A stretch of 64,000 bases of DNA from Streptomyces sp. SKN60 (lineage in GTDB: Bacteria > Actinomycetota > Actinomycetes > Streptomycetales > Streptomycetaceae). The notes under the pieces were generated by a model, which ran no database searches, was not told the DNA's origin, and worked only from the letters and a program-made list of their open reading frames with translations. Each line of letters opens with the position of its first letter. The stretch's first letter is position 1. The position numbers and the translations under genes were made by a program. The stretch is from positions 310,001 through 374,000 of the forward strand of contig NZ_JAHTMW010000001.1 of the NCBI RefSeq assembly GCF_026236535.1, given 5' to 3'. Shown here in pieces: positions 51,050 to 60,043 of the stretch.

Positions 51050-52549
51050 GACGGTGATGGCGTTCAGGGCCGCGGGCCGGCCCTCGGCCCGGACCGCCGC
51101 CCCCGGGGCGTACTCCGCCCACGCCGACGCCAGCCGGTCCACCGCCTCCGTGAGGGTGGCGGGCGGCAGCAGGAAGTGCAGCCGCAGCCGGCGGGTGCTG
51201 CCGCCGAGGGCGTCCATGGTCGAGCCGGGGAGCACGGCCACCCCGTGGCGCAGCGCGATCTGGGCGAAGGACACGCCGTCGCCGTACGGGAGGCGGACCC
51301 ACAGGGTCTGGCCGCCGGCCGCGGGCGGGCAGTGCCAGTCGGGGAGCCGGCGGGCAAGCTCGGCCCGGAGGTGGTCGTGACCGGCCCGCAGTTCGGCCAC
51401 CCGCGAGCGCAGGACGGGCGCGAAGCCGTCGAGCAGCCGGGTCGCGACCAGCTGGGACGGAACGTCACTGCCGAGGTCGTGCAGCGCCTTCAGCCGGGCC
51501 AGCCGGGCGATCAGCGGCGCCGGGCCGCGCACCCAGCCGATCCGCAGACCGCCCCAGACCGCCTTGCTGAGCGAGCCGACGCCGATGACCTCCGTACCGT
51601 ACGAGGAAAGCGGCGGCCCCCCGTCTCCGGAACCGGGACCGGAACCGGAACCGGGATCGGCGCCGAAGTCCAGCTCGGCGAGCACCTCGTCGTCGATCAG
51701 CGGTACGCCGTGCTCCTCGGCCGCCGCGACCAGGCGCCGTCCGAGGAGCGGCGGCAGGACGGTGCCGGTCGGGTTGTGGAAGCGGGGGATCACATAGGCC
51801 AGGGCGGGGCGGTGACGTTCCATCACCCGGACCGCTTCCGCCACGTCGAGGCCGTCCGGGCCGACCGGAACCGGGTGCGGCACGGCCGCCGCCTCCCGGA
51901 ACAGGTCGAGCGCCCCCGGATAGCTCGGCGCCTCCACGAGAACGCCGTCGCCGGGCGCCACGAGCAGCCGGGTGAGCAGCCCGATCGCCTGCTGGGCGCC
52001 GGTGGTGACCAGGACCTGCGCCGGGTCGGTCGGCACGCCCCGCCGCCCGTAACGGCGCGCGATCGCCGACCGGAGCGCGGGCAGGCCGGCCGGGTGGTAG
52101 CCGAGGTCGTGCGCCGGGAGTTCGAGGCGCGCGTACGCCTCCGCGAGCGCGGGCGGCGGGGCCGGCGGCGCGGCGCAGCTCAGCAGCAGCACGTCGTCGG
52201 AGGGTTCGAGCAGGTGCAGGAACATCGGGTTGGACGTCTCCGTGACCCGCTGCCCGGGCGGCGGCGGGGCGAGCGCGGCCGGCGCCACCCGCGTACCGCT
52301 GCCCTGCCGGCGTACCAGCCGCCCCTCCTGACGCAGCGTCTCGTACGCGGCGACCACCGTCGTCCGCCCCACCGAAAGGGCGGTCGCCAGCCGTCGGTCC
52401 GGCGGCAGCGGGGCGCCGGGCGGCAGCAGGCCCTCGTCGACCAACTGCCGTATCCGGGCGGCCAGGAGGAGATAGAGCGGGCCGCGGCCGGCCGACCAGC
52501 GGCCGAGCCAGGCGACCAGTTCGGGCAGGGTGGGTGTCATTGGATCCAT
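51047..52549 (-). CDS. MocR-type regulator (GntR HTH fused to aminotransferase fold)
   Basis: About 500 residues. The N-terminal GntR helix-turn-helix (LYLLLAARIRQLVDEGLLPP, ATALSVGRTTVVAAYETLR) is joined by a linker to a class I aminotransferase domain with VTTGAQQAIGLLTRLL, the PLP region IPRFHNPTGTVLP and the Schiff-base Lys in GVGSLSKAVWGG. MocR proteins sense PLP or amino compounds. It is divergent from a Cys/Met-metabolism PLP enzyme and the gap holds a perfect inverted repeat, so it probably controls that gene. Start is ATG 52549 or 52540; neither has a good SD. Confidence 0.9.
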   Translation of the reverse strand: MDPMTPTLPELVAWLGRWSAGRGPLYLLLAARIRQLVDEGLLPPGAPLPPDRRLATALSVGRTTVVAAYETLRQEGRLVRRQGSGTRVAPAALAPPPPGQRVTETSNPMFLHLLEPSDDVLLLSCAAPPAPPPALAEAYARLELPAHDLGYHPAGLPALRSAIARRYGRRGVPTDPAQVLVTTGAQQAIGLLTRLLVAPGDGVLVEAPSYPGALDLFREAAAVPHPVPVGPDGLDVAEAVRVMERHRPALAYVIPRFHNPTGTVLPPLLGRRLVAAAEEHGVPLIDDEVLAELDFGADPGSGSGPGSGDGGPPLSSYGTEVIGVGSLSKAVWGGLRIGWVRGPAPLIARLARLKALHDLGSDVPSQLVATRLLDGFAPVLRSRVAELRAGHDHLRAELARRLPDWHCPPAAGGQTLWVRLPYGDGVSFAQIALRHGVAVLPGSTMDALGGSTRRLRLHFLLPPATLTEAVDRLASAWAEYAPGAAVRAEGRPAALNAITV

Positions 52550-52553
52550 CGGC

Positions 52554-52577
52554 GGACCAATCTGCCGGGATTGGTCC
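52554..52577. promoter_or_regulatory. MocR operator candidate GGACCAATC-N6-GATTGGTCC
   Basis: Perfect 9-base arms (52554-52562, 52569-52577) with a 6-base spacer between the MocR gene start and the divergent PLP-enzyme gene (start 52614). The site is well placed for autorepression and activation of the neighbour. Confidence 0.75.
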
Positions 52578-52613
52578 TGTGGACGCAAGCGCTCCGTCCC
52601 CAGACTGACCGTC

Positions 52614-53897
52614 ATGACCGCCGACACGCACCTGACCGCAGCCGACCACCGCCCCGAGCCCGCCCGTACCGAGTCCGCCCACACCGAGTCCGCCCACCCC
52701 GAGACCCTCGCCGTGCACGCGCCGCAGCCGGAGATCCGCGGCAGCCGGCCGCTCGGCGTGCCCATCCACCAGAACCACGTCTTCGCCTTCGACAGCGCCG
52801 ACGCGCTCGCCGAGGCCTTCGGCTCCCCCGACGAGTTCCTCTACAGCCGCATGGGCAACCCCACCGTCCGCGCCCTGGAGGCCGCCGTCGCCCGCCTGGA
52901 GGGCGGCGCCGACGCCCTCTCGTACGCCTCCGGGATGGGTGCCATCAACGGCGTGCTGCTCGCCCTGCTCTCCAGCGGCGGGCACGTCGTCGCCCAGCGC
53001 TGCCTGTACGGCGGTACGTACGCCCTGCTCACCGACCTCGCCGCGCGCTGGGGCGTCGAGGTCACGTACGTCTCCGGGACCGACGCCGACGAGGTGCGCG
53101 CCGCCCTGCGCCCCCGGACCGCGCAGCGCCCCGGGACCGCGCTGCTCTACCTGGAGACCATCGCCAACCCCACCACCCGGGTCTCGGACCTGCCCGCGCT
53201 GATCGCGGTGGCCCGGGAGGCCGGGGTGCCGACGGTGGTCGACAACACCTTCGCCTCGCCGCTGCTGTGCCGGCCGATCCCGTCGTACGGCGCGGACGTC
53301 GTCGTGCACTCGGCGACCAAGTACCTCGCCGGGCACGCCGACGTCCTCGGCGGCATCGCGGTCTTCCGCGACACGGCGCTGCACCGGCGGGTGCGGCACT
53401 ACGCGGTCGAACAGGGCGCGGTCACCGACCCGTTCGCCGCCTGGCTGACCCTGCGCGGGCTGCAGACCCTGCCGCTGCGCGTCGAGCGGCAGAGCGCGAG
53501 CGCCGCCGACCTGGCGGCCCGGCTCGCCGCCCACCCGGCGGTCGCGGCCGTCCGGCACCCGGCCCTCGCCTCACACCCGGACCACGCGATCGCGGCCCGG
53601 CTGCTGCCGCGGGGCGGCGGCGGGGTGGTCTCCCTCGACCTCGCGGGCGGGCGCGAGGCCGGGAAGGCCTTCGTCGAGGCGGTCCGGCTCGCCTCGCTCA
53701 GCGTCTCGCTCGGCGATGTGAAGACCCTGGTGATGCACCCGGCGTCGACCTCGCACCGGCAGCTCGACGAGCCGGCGCTCGCGGCGGCCGGCATCGGGCC
53801 GGGCACGGTGCGCCTCTCGGTCGGCGTCGAGCACGTCGAGGACCTGTGGGCGGACCTGGAACAGGCCCTGGAACAGGTCCGCGCCAAGGCGCTCTAG
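52614..53897 (+). CDS. Cys/Met-metabolism PLP-dependent enzyme (cystathionine/methionine gamma-lyase-like)
   Basis: 427 residues. A 25-residue polar leader rich in Thr/Ala/His/Glu precedes the fold. Family motifs: NHVFAFDSADALAEAF, YSRMGNPTVRALEAAVARLE, VDNTFASPLLCRPI and PLP-Lys in VVHSATKYLAGHADVLGG, then HPASTSHRQLDEPALAAAGI near the end. Methionine gamma-lyase, cystathionine gamma-lyase or gamma-synthase cannot be told apart from these motifs. The ATG at 52614 has GACTGACCGTC upstream and no strong SD. Divergent from, and probably regulated by, the MocR protein. Confidence 0.88.
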   Translation: MTADTHLTAADHRPEPARTESAHTESAHPETLAVHAPQPEIRGSRPLGVPIHQNHVFAFDSADALAEAFGSPDEFLYSRMGNPTVRALEAAVARLEGGADALSYASGMGAINGVLLALLSSGGHVVAQRCLYGGTYALLTDLAARWGVEVTYVSGTDADEVRAALRPRTAQRPGTALLYLETIANPTTRVSDLPALIAVAREAGVPTVVDNTFASPLLCRPIPSYGADVVVHSATKYLAGHADVLGGIAVFRDTALHRRVRHYAVEQGAVTDPFAAWLTLRGLQTLPLRVERQSASAADLAARLAAHPAVAAVRHPALASHPDHAIAARLLPRGGGGVVSLDLAGGREAGKAFVEAVRLASLSVSLGDVKTLVMHPASTSHRQLDEPALAAAGIGPGTVRLSVGVEHVEDLWADLEQALEQVRAKAL

Positions 53898-53916
53898 ACG
53901 CCCTGCGGTTCGGGTC

Positions 53917-54408
53917 TCAGTCCTCCCGCTCCCGCTCCGCCATCCGGATCACGCACACCGCGACCGCGACGAGCAGCGCCGGGTCGGCGTCCTCGCGGAC
54001 CACGTTCACGGCGTAGGTGTCGCGGACGTGGAACCACCGGCGGGAGATGTGGGCGAGGAGTTCGCCGTCGTACTCGACGGTGAACTCCCGGTCCAGGATC
54101 CGGCCGCTGACGTCGAGTTCGGTGCCGTCGACGAGAGCGACCCGGAAGTGGTTGCGGAGGAGGGAGAGGCGCTTGCGGCGGATGGTGGCGAGCGGGTGGT
54201 CGTCCCGCTCGATCGTCATCGTGTCCCGCAGACTGAACATCTTCTGCCGCAGGGTGATCAGGACCCGCCCGTCGGGGTCCTTCAGCTCCAGGGTGTCGCG
54301 CAGCCGCAGCGCCTTGCCGTCGACGAGGAAGGCGTGCCGGCCCCGCTCGTCCTCGATCCAGTAGTCGTCGCCGATGGCGAAGATCTTGTCCCGTACCAGG
54401 TATTTCAT
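53917..54408 (-). CDS. LURP-one-related/tubby-like protein
   Basis: 163 residues, a single-domain LURP-one-related (YxjI-type) protein: MKYLVRDKIFAIGDDYWIED, FLVDGKALRLRDTLELKD and ISRRWFHVRDTYAVNV. The tubby-like beta-barrel may bind lipid; its cellular role in bacteria is unclear. GGGATCGCC lies upstream of ATG 54408. It is 18 bases downstream of the DUF4239 gene, so the three minus-strand genes up to 56522 probably form one operon. Confidence 0.88.
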   Translation of the reverse strand: MKYLVRDKIFAIGDDYWIEDERGRHAFLVDGKALRLRDTLELKDPDGRVLITLRQKMFSLRDTMTIERDDHPLATIRRKRLSLLRNHFRVALVDGTELDVSGRILDREFTVEYDGELLAHISRRWFHVRDTYAVNVVREDADPALLVAVAVCVIRMAERERED

Positions 54409-54426
54409 GGGGCGATCCCTTCCCCG

Positions 54427-55179
54427 TCACAGGCGGAAGTAGCGGGTGAACGGGTCGGGTCCGACGCCGAGCGGGTCGCCGAACGGGGTGTCCAGCTGAT
54501 GGATGAGCAGCACCGTGAAGGCGATGAACCCGGACAGGCCCATCACGAGGATCACGTGCGTGCTGCTCCGGTTGAGCCCGAAGAGGAACATGAAGGCCAC
54601 GGTCAGCACCCCGCCGATGACCAGGCCTGCCCACAGCACCACGGACAGGCGCTCCTCGGCCGCCGCCTCGCGCCCGCGGCGGGCGTCGTCCACGTAGCCG
54701 ATCTGGGCGAGCACCTCCTGCGCGGCGATCTGCTGGGCGGTGGTGCCGCGGCCGCGCAGCTCGCCGGCGGTGCGCAGCCGGTCGAGCAGCGTCCAGCCGT
54801 CGTCGCCGAGGGGCTCGCGCTCGGCCATGAGCGGCCACTCGACGTCGACGACGTGACCGGCGTACGAGCGGGCCGCCTCCCGCAGCGGTCCGCGCTGTTC
54901 GGCGGGCAGCGCGTCGGCGAGGAGGTACGTCTGGTGCAGGGCGCTGGCCTCGGCCTGGACCCGGTCGTCGGCGGTGGCGCGGTTGTCCCAGACGGAGACC
55001 AGGCACAGGCCGAGCACCAGGGCGTAGAACACCGACACCATCATCGAGATGTACTCGGCGACGTCCTCGCGGATCTCCTCCCCGTCGCCCAGGGGGAAGA
55101 GCTTCGTCTTGATGTACACGGCGACGGCCGCGACCAGGGCGACGGCGAAGACGACGGCGAGGGTTTCCAGCAGGGCCAT
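54427..55179 (-). CDS. DUF4239 membrane protein
   Basis: 250 residues. Helices at about 4-24, 46-66 (SMMVSVFYALVLGLCLVSVW), and two near the C-terminus (about 180-205 and 207-228). The middle is a helical, acidic cytoplasmic or periplasmic loop of around 110 residues. This matches the DUF4239 (bestrophin-like) family arrangement; ion-channel activity is a guess. Overlapping operon context: eight bases after the Ala-rich membrane protein gene. Confidence 0.85.
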   Translation of the reverse strand: MALLETLAVVFAVALVAAVAVYIKTKLFPLGDGEEIREDVAEYISMMVSVFYALVLGLCLVSVWDNRATADDRVQAEASALHQTYLLADALPAEQRGPLREAARSYAGHVVDVEWPLMAEREPLGDDGWTLLDRLRTAGELRGRGTTAQQIAAQEVLAQIGYVDDARRGREAAAEERLSVVLWAGLVIGGVLTVAFMFLFGLNRSSTHVILVMGLSGFIAFTVLLIHQLDTPFGDPLGVGPDPFTRYFRL

Positions 55180-55187
55180 GAGGTCTC

Positions 55188-56522
55188 TCAGGAGTGGCGG
55201 TTGCTGAGCAGGGCGGCCGCGATCGCGGCCGGGATCAGGATCAGCAGCAGGGTCAGGACGACGCCGAGGTGCGGGAGTTCGCGGGAGCGGCGGTGCAGGC
55301 GGGGCAGCAGGCCCTCGTCGTCGGGGACGGCGACCCGCGCGGGCGGGGGGCGTACGGCGGGGAGCCGGGGGGTGGGGTTCTCGGCGACCGCCGCGGGCGG
55401 GCGGGCCGCCGCGCCGGGCGGCGGGGCGGCGCCCGGGGCCAGCCCTCCGCCGGCGGCGGCCCCGCCGAGCGCGGCGCCGGCCAGTGCTGCGGCGGCCTCG
55501 GCCGCTGCTTCCGCGGCGGCTGCTTCGGCGACCGCAGCTTCCCCCGCTGCCGCTGCCCCTTCGGCCGCCGCAGAAGCCACTGCTTCAGCGATCGCTGCGG
55601 CCACCGCGGCGGCGGCACCGGGCGCACCGGCTGCGGCGGGCGGTGTCGTACGGCGTGGCGGGGCCGGGGGCCCTGCTGCCGGTGGTGCGGGTGATGTCTG
55701 TGGAGCCGGTGGGGGCGCGGGCGGGGCCGCTGGGGCCGGTGCGGCAGGCGGGGCAGCCACCCGCCACGTGGCCGAGGCGCGCGCCGTGAGCGGCGGGGCC
55801 GGGAGGCGTTCGCCGTGTTCGCCGAGGGTGGTGATCCGGTCGGTGCCCTCGGCGAGGCCCGCGCTGCGGTGGGCGCCGGGCCCGCGCCGTACGGTCGCCT
55901 CGCAGCCGGCGGAGACGCCGGGGGCCAGCTGGGGCAGGGCGCACACGAGCCCGCCGGGCGCGGCGCCCAGGACCGGGTCGGTGAGCCGGAGGGCGTGGAC
56001 GGGGCGGTTGCCCCGGTTGGTGACCGTGTAGCGGACGGTGGCGGTGCGCACGGTGCCGGCCGGCCCGACCCGTACCGCCTCGGTGAGGGCGAGCGCGCCG
56101 GCCACGCCCTCGTAACCGGAACGGGCGGTGGCGGTCGCCCGCTGCCCCAGGGACGGGATGTCGCCGATGGCCCGGGCGGTCGCGGTGTGGCGGCCGGGCA
56201 GGGCGCGGAAGCGCGCGGTGCACACCATCGAGCGGAGCGCGCCGAGGGTGCGCCGGGGGCAGCCCGCCCGGCCCCCGGGCACGCCCGGATCGCCGACCCG
56301 GACCCCGTACAGCTCGGCCTCGCCCCGGTTGACCAGCCGGTACCGCTTCACCACGTACCCGCCGGTCCGCACCGTGGCGCCGCCCGCCCCGGGCGCGGTG
56401 TTCACGGTGACGCTCATGCCGAGCGCGTTCGCCCCGGCGCCGCCCGCGCTCGCGGTCTGCGGGCACATCGCCAGAAGGAGCGAGAGCACTAACAGCGCCG
56501 GTGGCGCGTGCCGACCCCGCAT
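55188..56522 (-). CDS. Secreted DUF11-like, Ala/Pro-rich protein with C-terminal anchor
   Basis: 444 residues. A signal peptide (PPALLVLSLLLAMCPQTASA) is followed by two Ig-like repeat units of the DUF11/CARDB type (YVVKRYRLVNRGEAELYGV and TVRYTVTNRGNRPVHALRL, about 120 residues apart). An Ala/Pro stretch of some 150 residues follows, including an Ala-dominated helix-prone block. A C-terminal membrane helix (LGVVLTLLLILIPAAIAAAL) ends in SNRHS. A cell-surface stalk protein. ATG 56522 with GGAGAGGGAGG upstream. First gene of a likely three-gene set. Confidence 0.8.
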   Translation of the reverse strand: MRGRHAPPALLVLSLLLAMCPQTASAGGAGANALGMSVTVNTAPGAGGATVRTGGYVVKRYRLVNRGEAELYGVRVGDPGVPGGRAGCPRRTLGALRSMVCTARFRALPGRHTATARAIGDIPSLGQRATATARSGYEGVAGALALTEAVRVGPAGTVRTATVRYTVTNRGNRPVHALRLTDPVLGAAPGGLVCALPQLAPGVSAGCEATVRRGPGAHRSAGLAEGTDRITTLGEHGERLPAPPLTARASATWRVAAPPAAPAPAAPPAPPPAPQTSPAPPAAGPPAPPRRTTPPAAAGAPGAAAAVAAAIAEAVASAAAEGAAAAGEAAVAEAAAAEAAAEAAAALAGAALGGAAAGGGLAPGAAPPPGAAARPPAAVAENPTPRLPAVRPPPARVAVPDDEGLLPRLHRRSRELPHLGVVLTLLLILIPAAIAAALLSNRHS

Positions 56523-56695
56523 GACGCCTCCCTCTCCAAGGAGCCGAAGAACCGAACGGCCGAATAGTCGGATGATCGTTCCGCCGCCCCATGCTGTCCG
56601 CCCCGCCCCCGCCCCCACCCCCCAAGACACGCCCCCGTCCCGCCACCCGGACCCCGCATTCACCCGTCCGGCGATCCGTGCGGCACAGTTGAGCC

Positions 56696-58489
56696 ATGAA
56701 CGACTCTCCGCGCGCTCGCGCCCGTGTCCGTGCCCCCGAGCTGATCGGCAAGGGCGGCTGGCTCAACACCGGCGGAGACGATCTGACCCTCATGGACCTG
56801 AGGGGCAAGATCGTTCTGCTCGATTTCTGGACCTTCTGCTGCATCAACTGCCTGCACGTCCTCGACGAGCTGCGCGAGCTGGAGGAGAAGCACCGCGACA
56901 CCCTGGTGATCGTCGGGGTGCACTCGCCGAAGTTCGTGCACGAGGCCGAGCACCAGGCCGTCGTCGACGCCGTCGAGCGGTACGAGGTGCATCACCCGGT
57001 TCTGGACGACCCGGACCTTGCGACCTGGAAGCAGTACGCGGTGCGGGCGTGGCCGACGCTCGTCGTCATCGACCCCGAGGGGTATGTCGTCGCCCAGCAC
57101 GCGGGCGAGGGCCACGCCAACGCGATCCGGACCCTCGTGGAGGAGCTGGAGGCCGAGCACGGGGCGAAGGGGACGCTGCGGCGCGGGGACGGGCCGTACG
57201 TGCCGCCGGAGCCGGTCGCGACCGATCTGCGGTTCCCCGGGAAGACGGTGCTGCTGCCGTCCGGGAACCTCCTCGTCTCCGACACCACCCGGCACCAGCT
57301 CGTCGAGCTCGCGGAGGACGGCGAGACAGTCGTACGGCGGATCGGTGGCGAGGGGGAGTTCCGCGAGCCGCAGGGGCTCGCTCTGCTGCCCGACGGGAAG
57401 GTGGTCGTCGCCGACACGGTGAACCACGCCCTCAAGACCTTCGACCCCGAGAGCGGGGCGATCGAGCGGATCGCCGGCACCGGGCGTCAGTGGTGGCAGG
57501 GCTCCCCCACCTCCGGGCCCGCCCTCGACGTCGACCTGTCCTCGCCGTGGGACGTCGCCTGGTGGCAGGGCAAGGTGTGGATCGCGATGGCCGGTGTGCA
57601 CCAGATCTGGACGTACGACCCCGAGTCCGGGACCGTCGAGGTCGCGGCCGGCACGACGAACGAGGGCCTGGTCGACGGGCCCGCCGCCGAGGCCTGGTTC
57701 GCGCAGCCCTCCGGGCTCGCCGCCACCGCCGACCGGCTGTGGATCGCCGACTCCGAGACCAGCGCGCTCCGCTACATCGACACGGACGGCGACGGATACA
57801 CCGTCCACACGGCCGTCGGCACCGGGCTCTTCGACTTCGGGCACCGCGACGGCGCCGCCGACCAGGCGCTGTTCCAGCACCCGCTCGGCGTGACCGCGCT
57901 GCCCGACGGCTCGGTCGCAGTCTCCGACACGTACAACCACGCCCTGCGCCGCTTCGACCCGGCGAGCGGCGAGGTCACCACCCTCGCCACTGATCTGCGC
58001 GAGCCGAGCGACGCGGTCGTCGTCGGCGAGGACGTCGTGGTCGTCGAGTCCGCCCGGCACCGGCTCACCCGGCTCCGGCTGCCGGAGGAGGCCGTGCAGG
58101 TCGAGTCGGTCGCCCACCGCACCCGGCGCGAGGCCACCGACGTCGCCCCGGGCCGGCTCCGCCTCGACGTGGTCTTCCAGGCGCCGAAGGGCCAGAAGCT
58201 CGACACCCGCTACGGGCCCTCGACCCGGCTCCTGGTCTCCTCGACCCCGCCCGAGCTGCTGCTCGCCGGCGAGGGCACCGGCACGGACCTCTTCCGCGAG
58301 CTGGAGCTCAACCCGGACCTGACGGAGGGCGTGCTCCACGTCTCCGCCATGGCCGCGTCCTGCGACGACGACCCCGAGAACGAGTATCCGGCCTGCCACG
58401 TCCACCAGCAGGACTGGGGCGTCCCGGTGCGGATCACGGAAGGTGCCGCGGCCCGGCTCCCGCTGATCCTCGCGGGCATGGACGCCTAG
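56696..58489 (+). CDS. NHLRC2-like protein: thioredoxin domain plus NHL beta-propeller
   Basis: 597 residues. The N-terminal thioredoxin-like domain (about 10-155) has FWTFCCINCLHVL with C49-I-N-C52, the NHLRC2 motif. A six-bladed NHL propeller (about 170-490) shows repeated LPSGNLLVSDTTRHQ, LPDGKVVVADTVNHALK and LPDGSVAVSDTYNHALR units. A small C-terminal beta domain with CDDDPENEYPACHV ends it. No signal peptide, so it should be cytoplasmic. Redox or scaffold function is inferred from the human homologue; bacterial role unknown. ATG 56696 after a pyrimidine-rich gap of 170 bases with no clear promoter. Confidence 0.9.
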   Translation: MNDSPRARARVRAPELIGKGGWLNTGGDDLTLMDLRGKIVLLDFWTFCCINCLHVLDELRELEEKHRDTLVIVGVHSPKFVHEAEHQAVVDAVERYEVHHPVLDDPDLATWKQYAVRAWPTLVVIDPEGYVVAQHAGEGHANAIRTLVEELEAEHGAKGTLRRGDGPYVPPEPVATDLRFPGKTVLLPSGNLLVSDTTRHQLVELAEDGETVVRRIGGEGEFREPQGLALLPDGKVVVADTVNHALKTFDPESGAIERIAGTGRQWWQGSPTSGPALDVDLSSPWDVAWWQGKVWIAMAGVHQIWTYDPESGTVEVAAGTTNEGLVDGPAAEAWFAQPSGLAATADRLWIADSETSALRYIDTDGDGYTVHTAVGTGLFDFGHRDGAADQALFQHPLGVTALPDGSVAVSDTYNHALRRFDPASGEVTTLATDLREPSDAVVVGEDVVVVESARHRLTRLRLPEEAVQVESVAHRTRREATDVAPGRLRLDVVFQAPKGQKLDTRYGPSTRLLVSSTPPELLLAGEGTGTDLFRELELNPDLTEGVLHVSAMAASCDDDPENEYPACHVHQQDWGVPVRITEGAAARLPLILAGMDA

Positions 58490-58499
58490 GCATCGCACA

Positions 58500-58539
58500 A
58501 CGGGTCCGGCCCCTGCCGTGTGGCAGGGGCCGGACCCGT
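58500..58539. terminator. Bidirectional terminator (NHLRC2-like / M18 aminopeptidase)
   Basis: A perfect 18-base-pair stem (58500-58517 with 58522-58539) and GTGT loop between convergent genes. Confidence 0.85.
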
Positions 58540-58555
58540 CTGTGTCCGCCGGGCG

Positions 58556-59854
58556 TCAGCCCTCCAGGAACGCCACCAGCGCGTTCGCCAGGTGGTGCGG
58601 GTCCTCCGCGCCGCACAGCTCGCGGGCGCTGTGCATCGACAGGCAGGCCACGCCGATGTCGACGGTCGCGATGCCGTGGCGGGCGGCGGTGATCGGGCCG
58701 ATCGTGGTGCCGCAGGGCATGTCGTTGTTGGAGACGAAGGACTGCCAGGGCACGCCCGCCTTCTCGCAGGCGGTGGCGAACACGGCCCGGCCGCTGCCGT
58801 CGGTCGCGTAGCGCTGGTTGACGTTCACCTTGAGGATCGGGCCGCCGTTGGGGCGCGGGTGGTGCGTCGGGTCGTGGCGCTCGCTGTAGTTGGGGTGCAC
58901 GGCGTGGCCGACGTCGGAGGAGAGGCAGACCGAGCCGGCGAGGGCCCGCGCCTTGTCCTCGTAACCGCCGCCCCGCGCGTACACCGAGCGCTCCAGGACG
59001 TTCCCGAGCAGCGGGCCGTGGGCGCCGGTGTCGGCCTCCGAGCCGTTCTCCTCGTGGTCGAAGGCGGCGAGGACCGGGATGTACGGGAGGGCGGCGCCGT
59101 CCCGCGCCACGGCGGCGGTGAGCGCGGCGACGCAGGCGTGCACCGAGATGAGGTTGTCCATGCGCGGGCCGGCGAGCAGCTCGCGGTCGCGGCCCAGGTA
59201 GGCGGGGGCCTCCAGGGCGTGCACCATCAGGTCCCAGCCGGCCACGTCCTCGGCGTCGACGCCCGCCTCCTCGGCGACGAACGACACCAGGTCTCCCTCG
59301 TGGACCTCGCCCAGGCCCCAGATGGGCTGCATGTGGCGCTGGCGCTCCAGCTTCATGCCCTCGTTGACCTGGCGGTCCAGGTGGATGGCGAGCTGCGGCA
59401 CGCGCAGCAGCGGCCGGTCCACGTTCACCAGGTGCGTGGCCCCGTCCCGGAGGGTGAGCCGGCCGGCCAGGCCCAGGTCGCGGTCGAGCCAGCTGTTGAG
59501 CAGCGGTCCGCCGTAGATCTCGACGGCGATCTGGCGCCAGCCCTCGCGGCCGAAGTCCGGCTGCGGCTTGACCCGCAGGTTCGGCGAGTCGGTGTGCGCG
59601 CCGACGATCCGGAAGGGGGTGTGCGGGGCGGCGCCCTCCGGCACGTACCACGCGATGATCGCGCCGCCGCGGATCACGTACTTCCCGCCGGACGTCCCGT
59701 CCCAGGCGTCGGTCTCCTCGACCTTGCGGAAGCCGGCCTTCTCCAGTCGCCCGGCCGCGTTGGCCACCACGTGGTACGGCGACGGCGAGGCCGCCAGGAA
59801 GGTCATGAGGTCATCGGTGTGGCCGCGGTCGAAGCGGGAAGGTGCGCTACTCAT
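58556..59854 (-). CDS. M18-family aspartyl aminopeptidase
   Basis: 432 residues, usual for M18. Zinc-ligand and catalytic motifs: GAHTDSPNLRVKP (His, Asp), MDNLISVHA (bridging Asp), FDHEENGSEADTGAHGP (catalytic and ligand Glu) and ACLSMHSARELCG (final His). It removes acidic N-terminal residues from peptides in the cytoplasm. ATG 59854 follows AAGGTGA; a longer frame starting at 59944 lacks an SD. Confidence 0.93.
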   Translation of the reverse strand: MSSAPSRFDRGHTDDLMTFLAASPSPYHVVANAAGRLEKAGFRKVEETDAWDGTSGGKYVIRGGAIIAWYVPEGAAPHTPFRIVGAHTDSPNLRVKPQPDFGREGWRQIAVEIYGGPLLNSWLDRDLGLAGRLTLRDGATHLVNVDRPLLRVPQLAIHLDRQVNEGMKLERQRHMQPIWGLGEVHEGDLVSFVAEEAGVDAEDVAGWDLMVHALEAPAYLGRDRELLAGPRMDNLISVHACVAALTAAVARDGAALPYIPVLAAFDHEENGSEADTGAHGPLLGNVLERSVYARGGGYEDKARALAGSVCLSSDVGHAVHPNYSERHDPTHHPRPNGGPILKVNVNQRYATDGSGRAVFATACEKAGVPWQSFVSNNDMPCGTTIGPITAARHGIATVDIGVACLSMHSARELCGAEDPHHLANALVAFLEG

Positions 59855-59932
59855 GCCGTTCACCTTACGCAGGTCTCGGAATACGGACGCGGGGTACCGG
59901 ACCGTTGTCCGGAGGGCGTACGGGGCGGAATA

Positions 59933-59976
59933 CGCACCCGGCAAAACCGGAACACGTACCCGGCGAAAAGCGGAAC
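59933..59976. repeat. 22-base imperfect direct repeat
   Basis: Two copies of a C-G-(C/T)-A-C-C-C-G-G-C-N-AAAA-N-CGGAAC unit (59933-59954 and 59955-59976) occur upstream of the aminopeptidase gene. Could be a regulator site; no clear dyad. Confidence 0.5.
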
Positions 59977-60010
59977 GGCCCGCCCCCCCTCCCCGGGAGC
60001 GAGCCGTTCC
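59972..60010 (-). terminator. Possible terminator after acyl-CoA dehydrogenase
   Basis: GGAACGGC (59972-59979) pairs with GCCGTTCC (60003-60010) around a 23-base loop downstream of the minus-strand dehydrogenase. Weaker than the other hairpins. Confidence 0.4.
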
Positions 60011-60043
60011 TGTACGGAGCGAGGTCGCGTACCTGTGCGGTAC

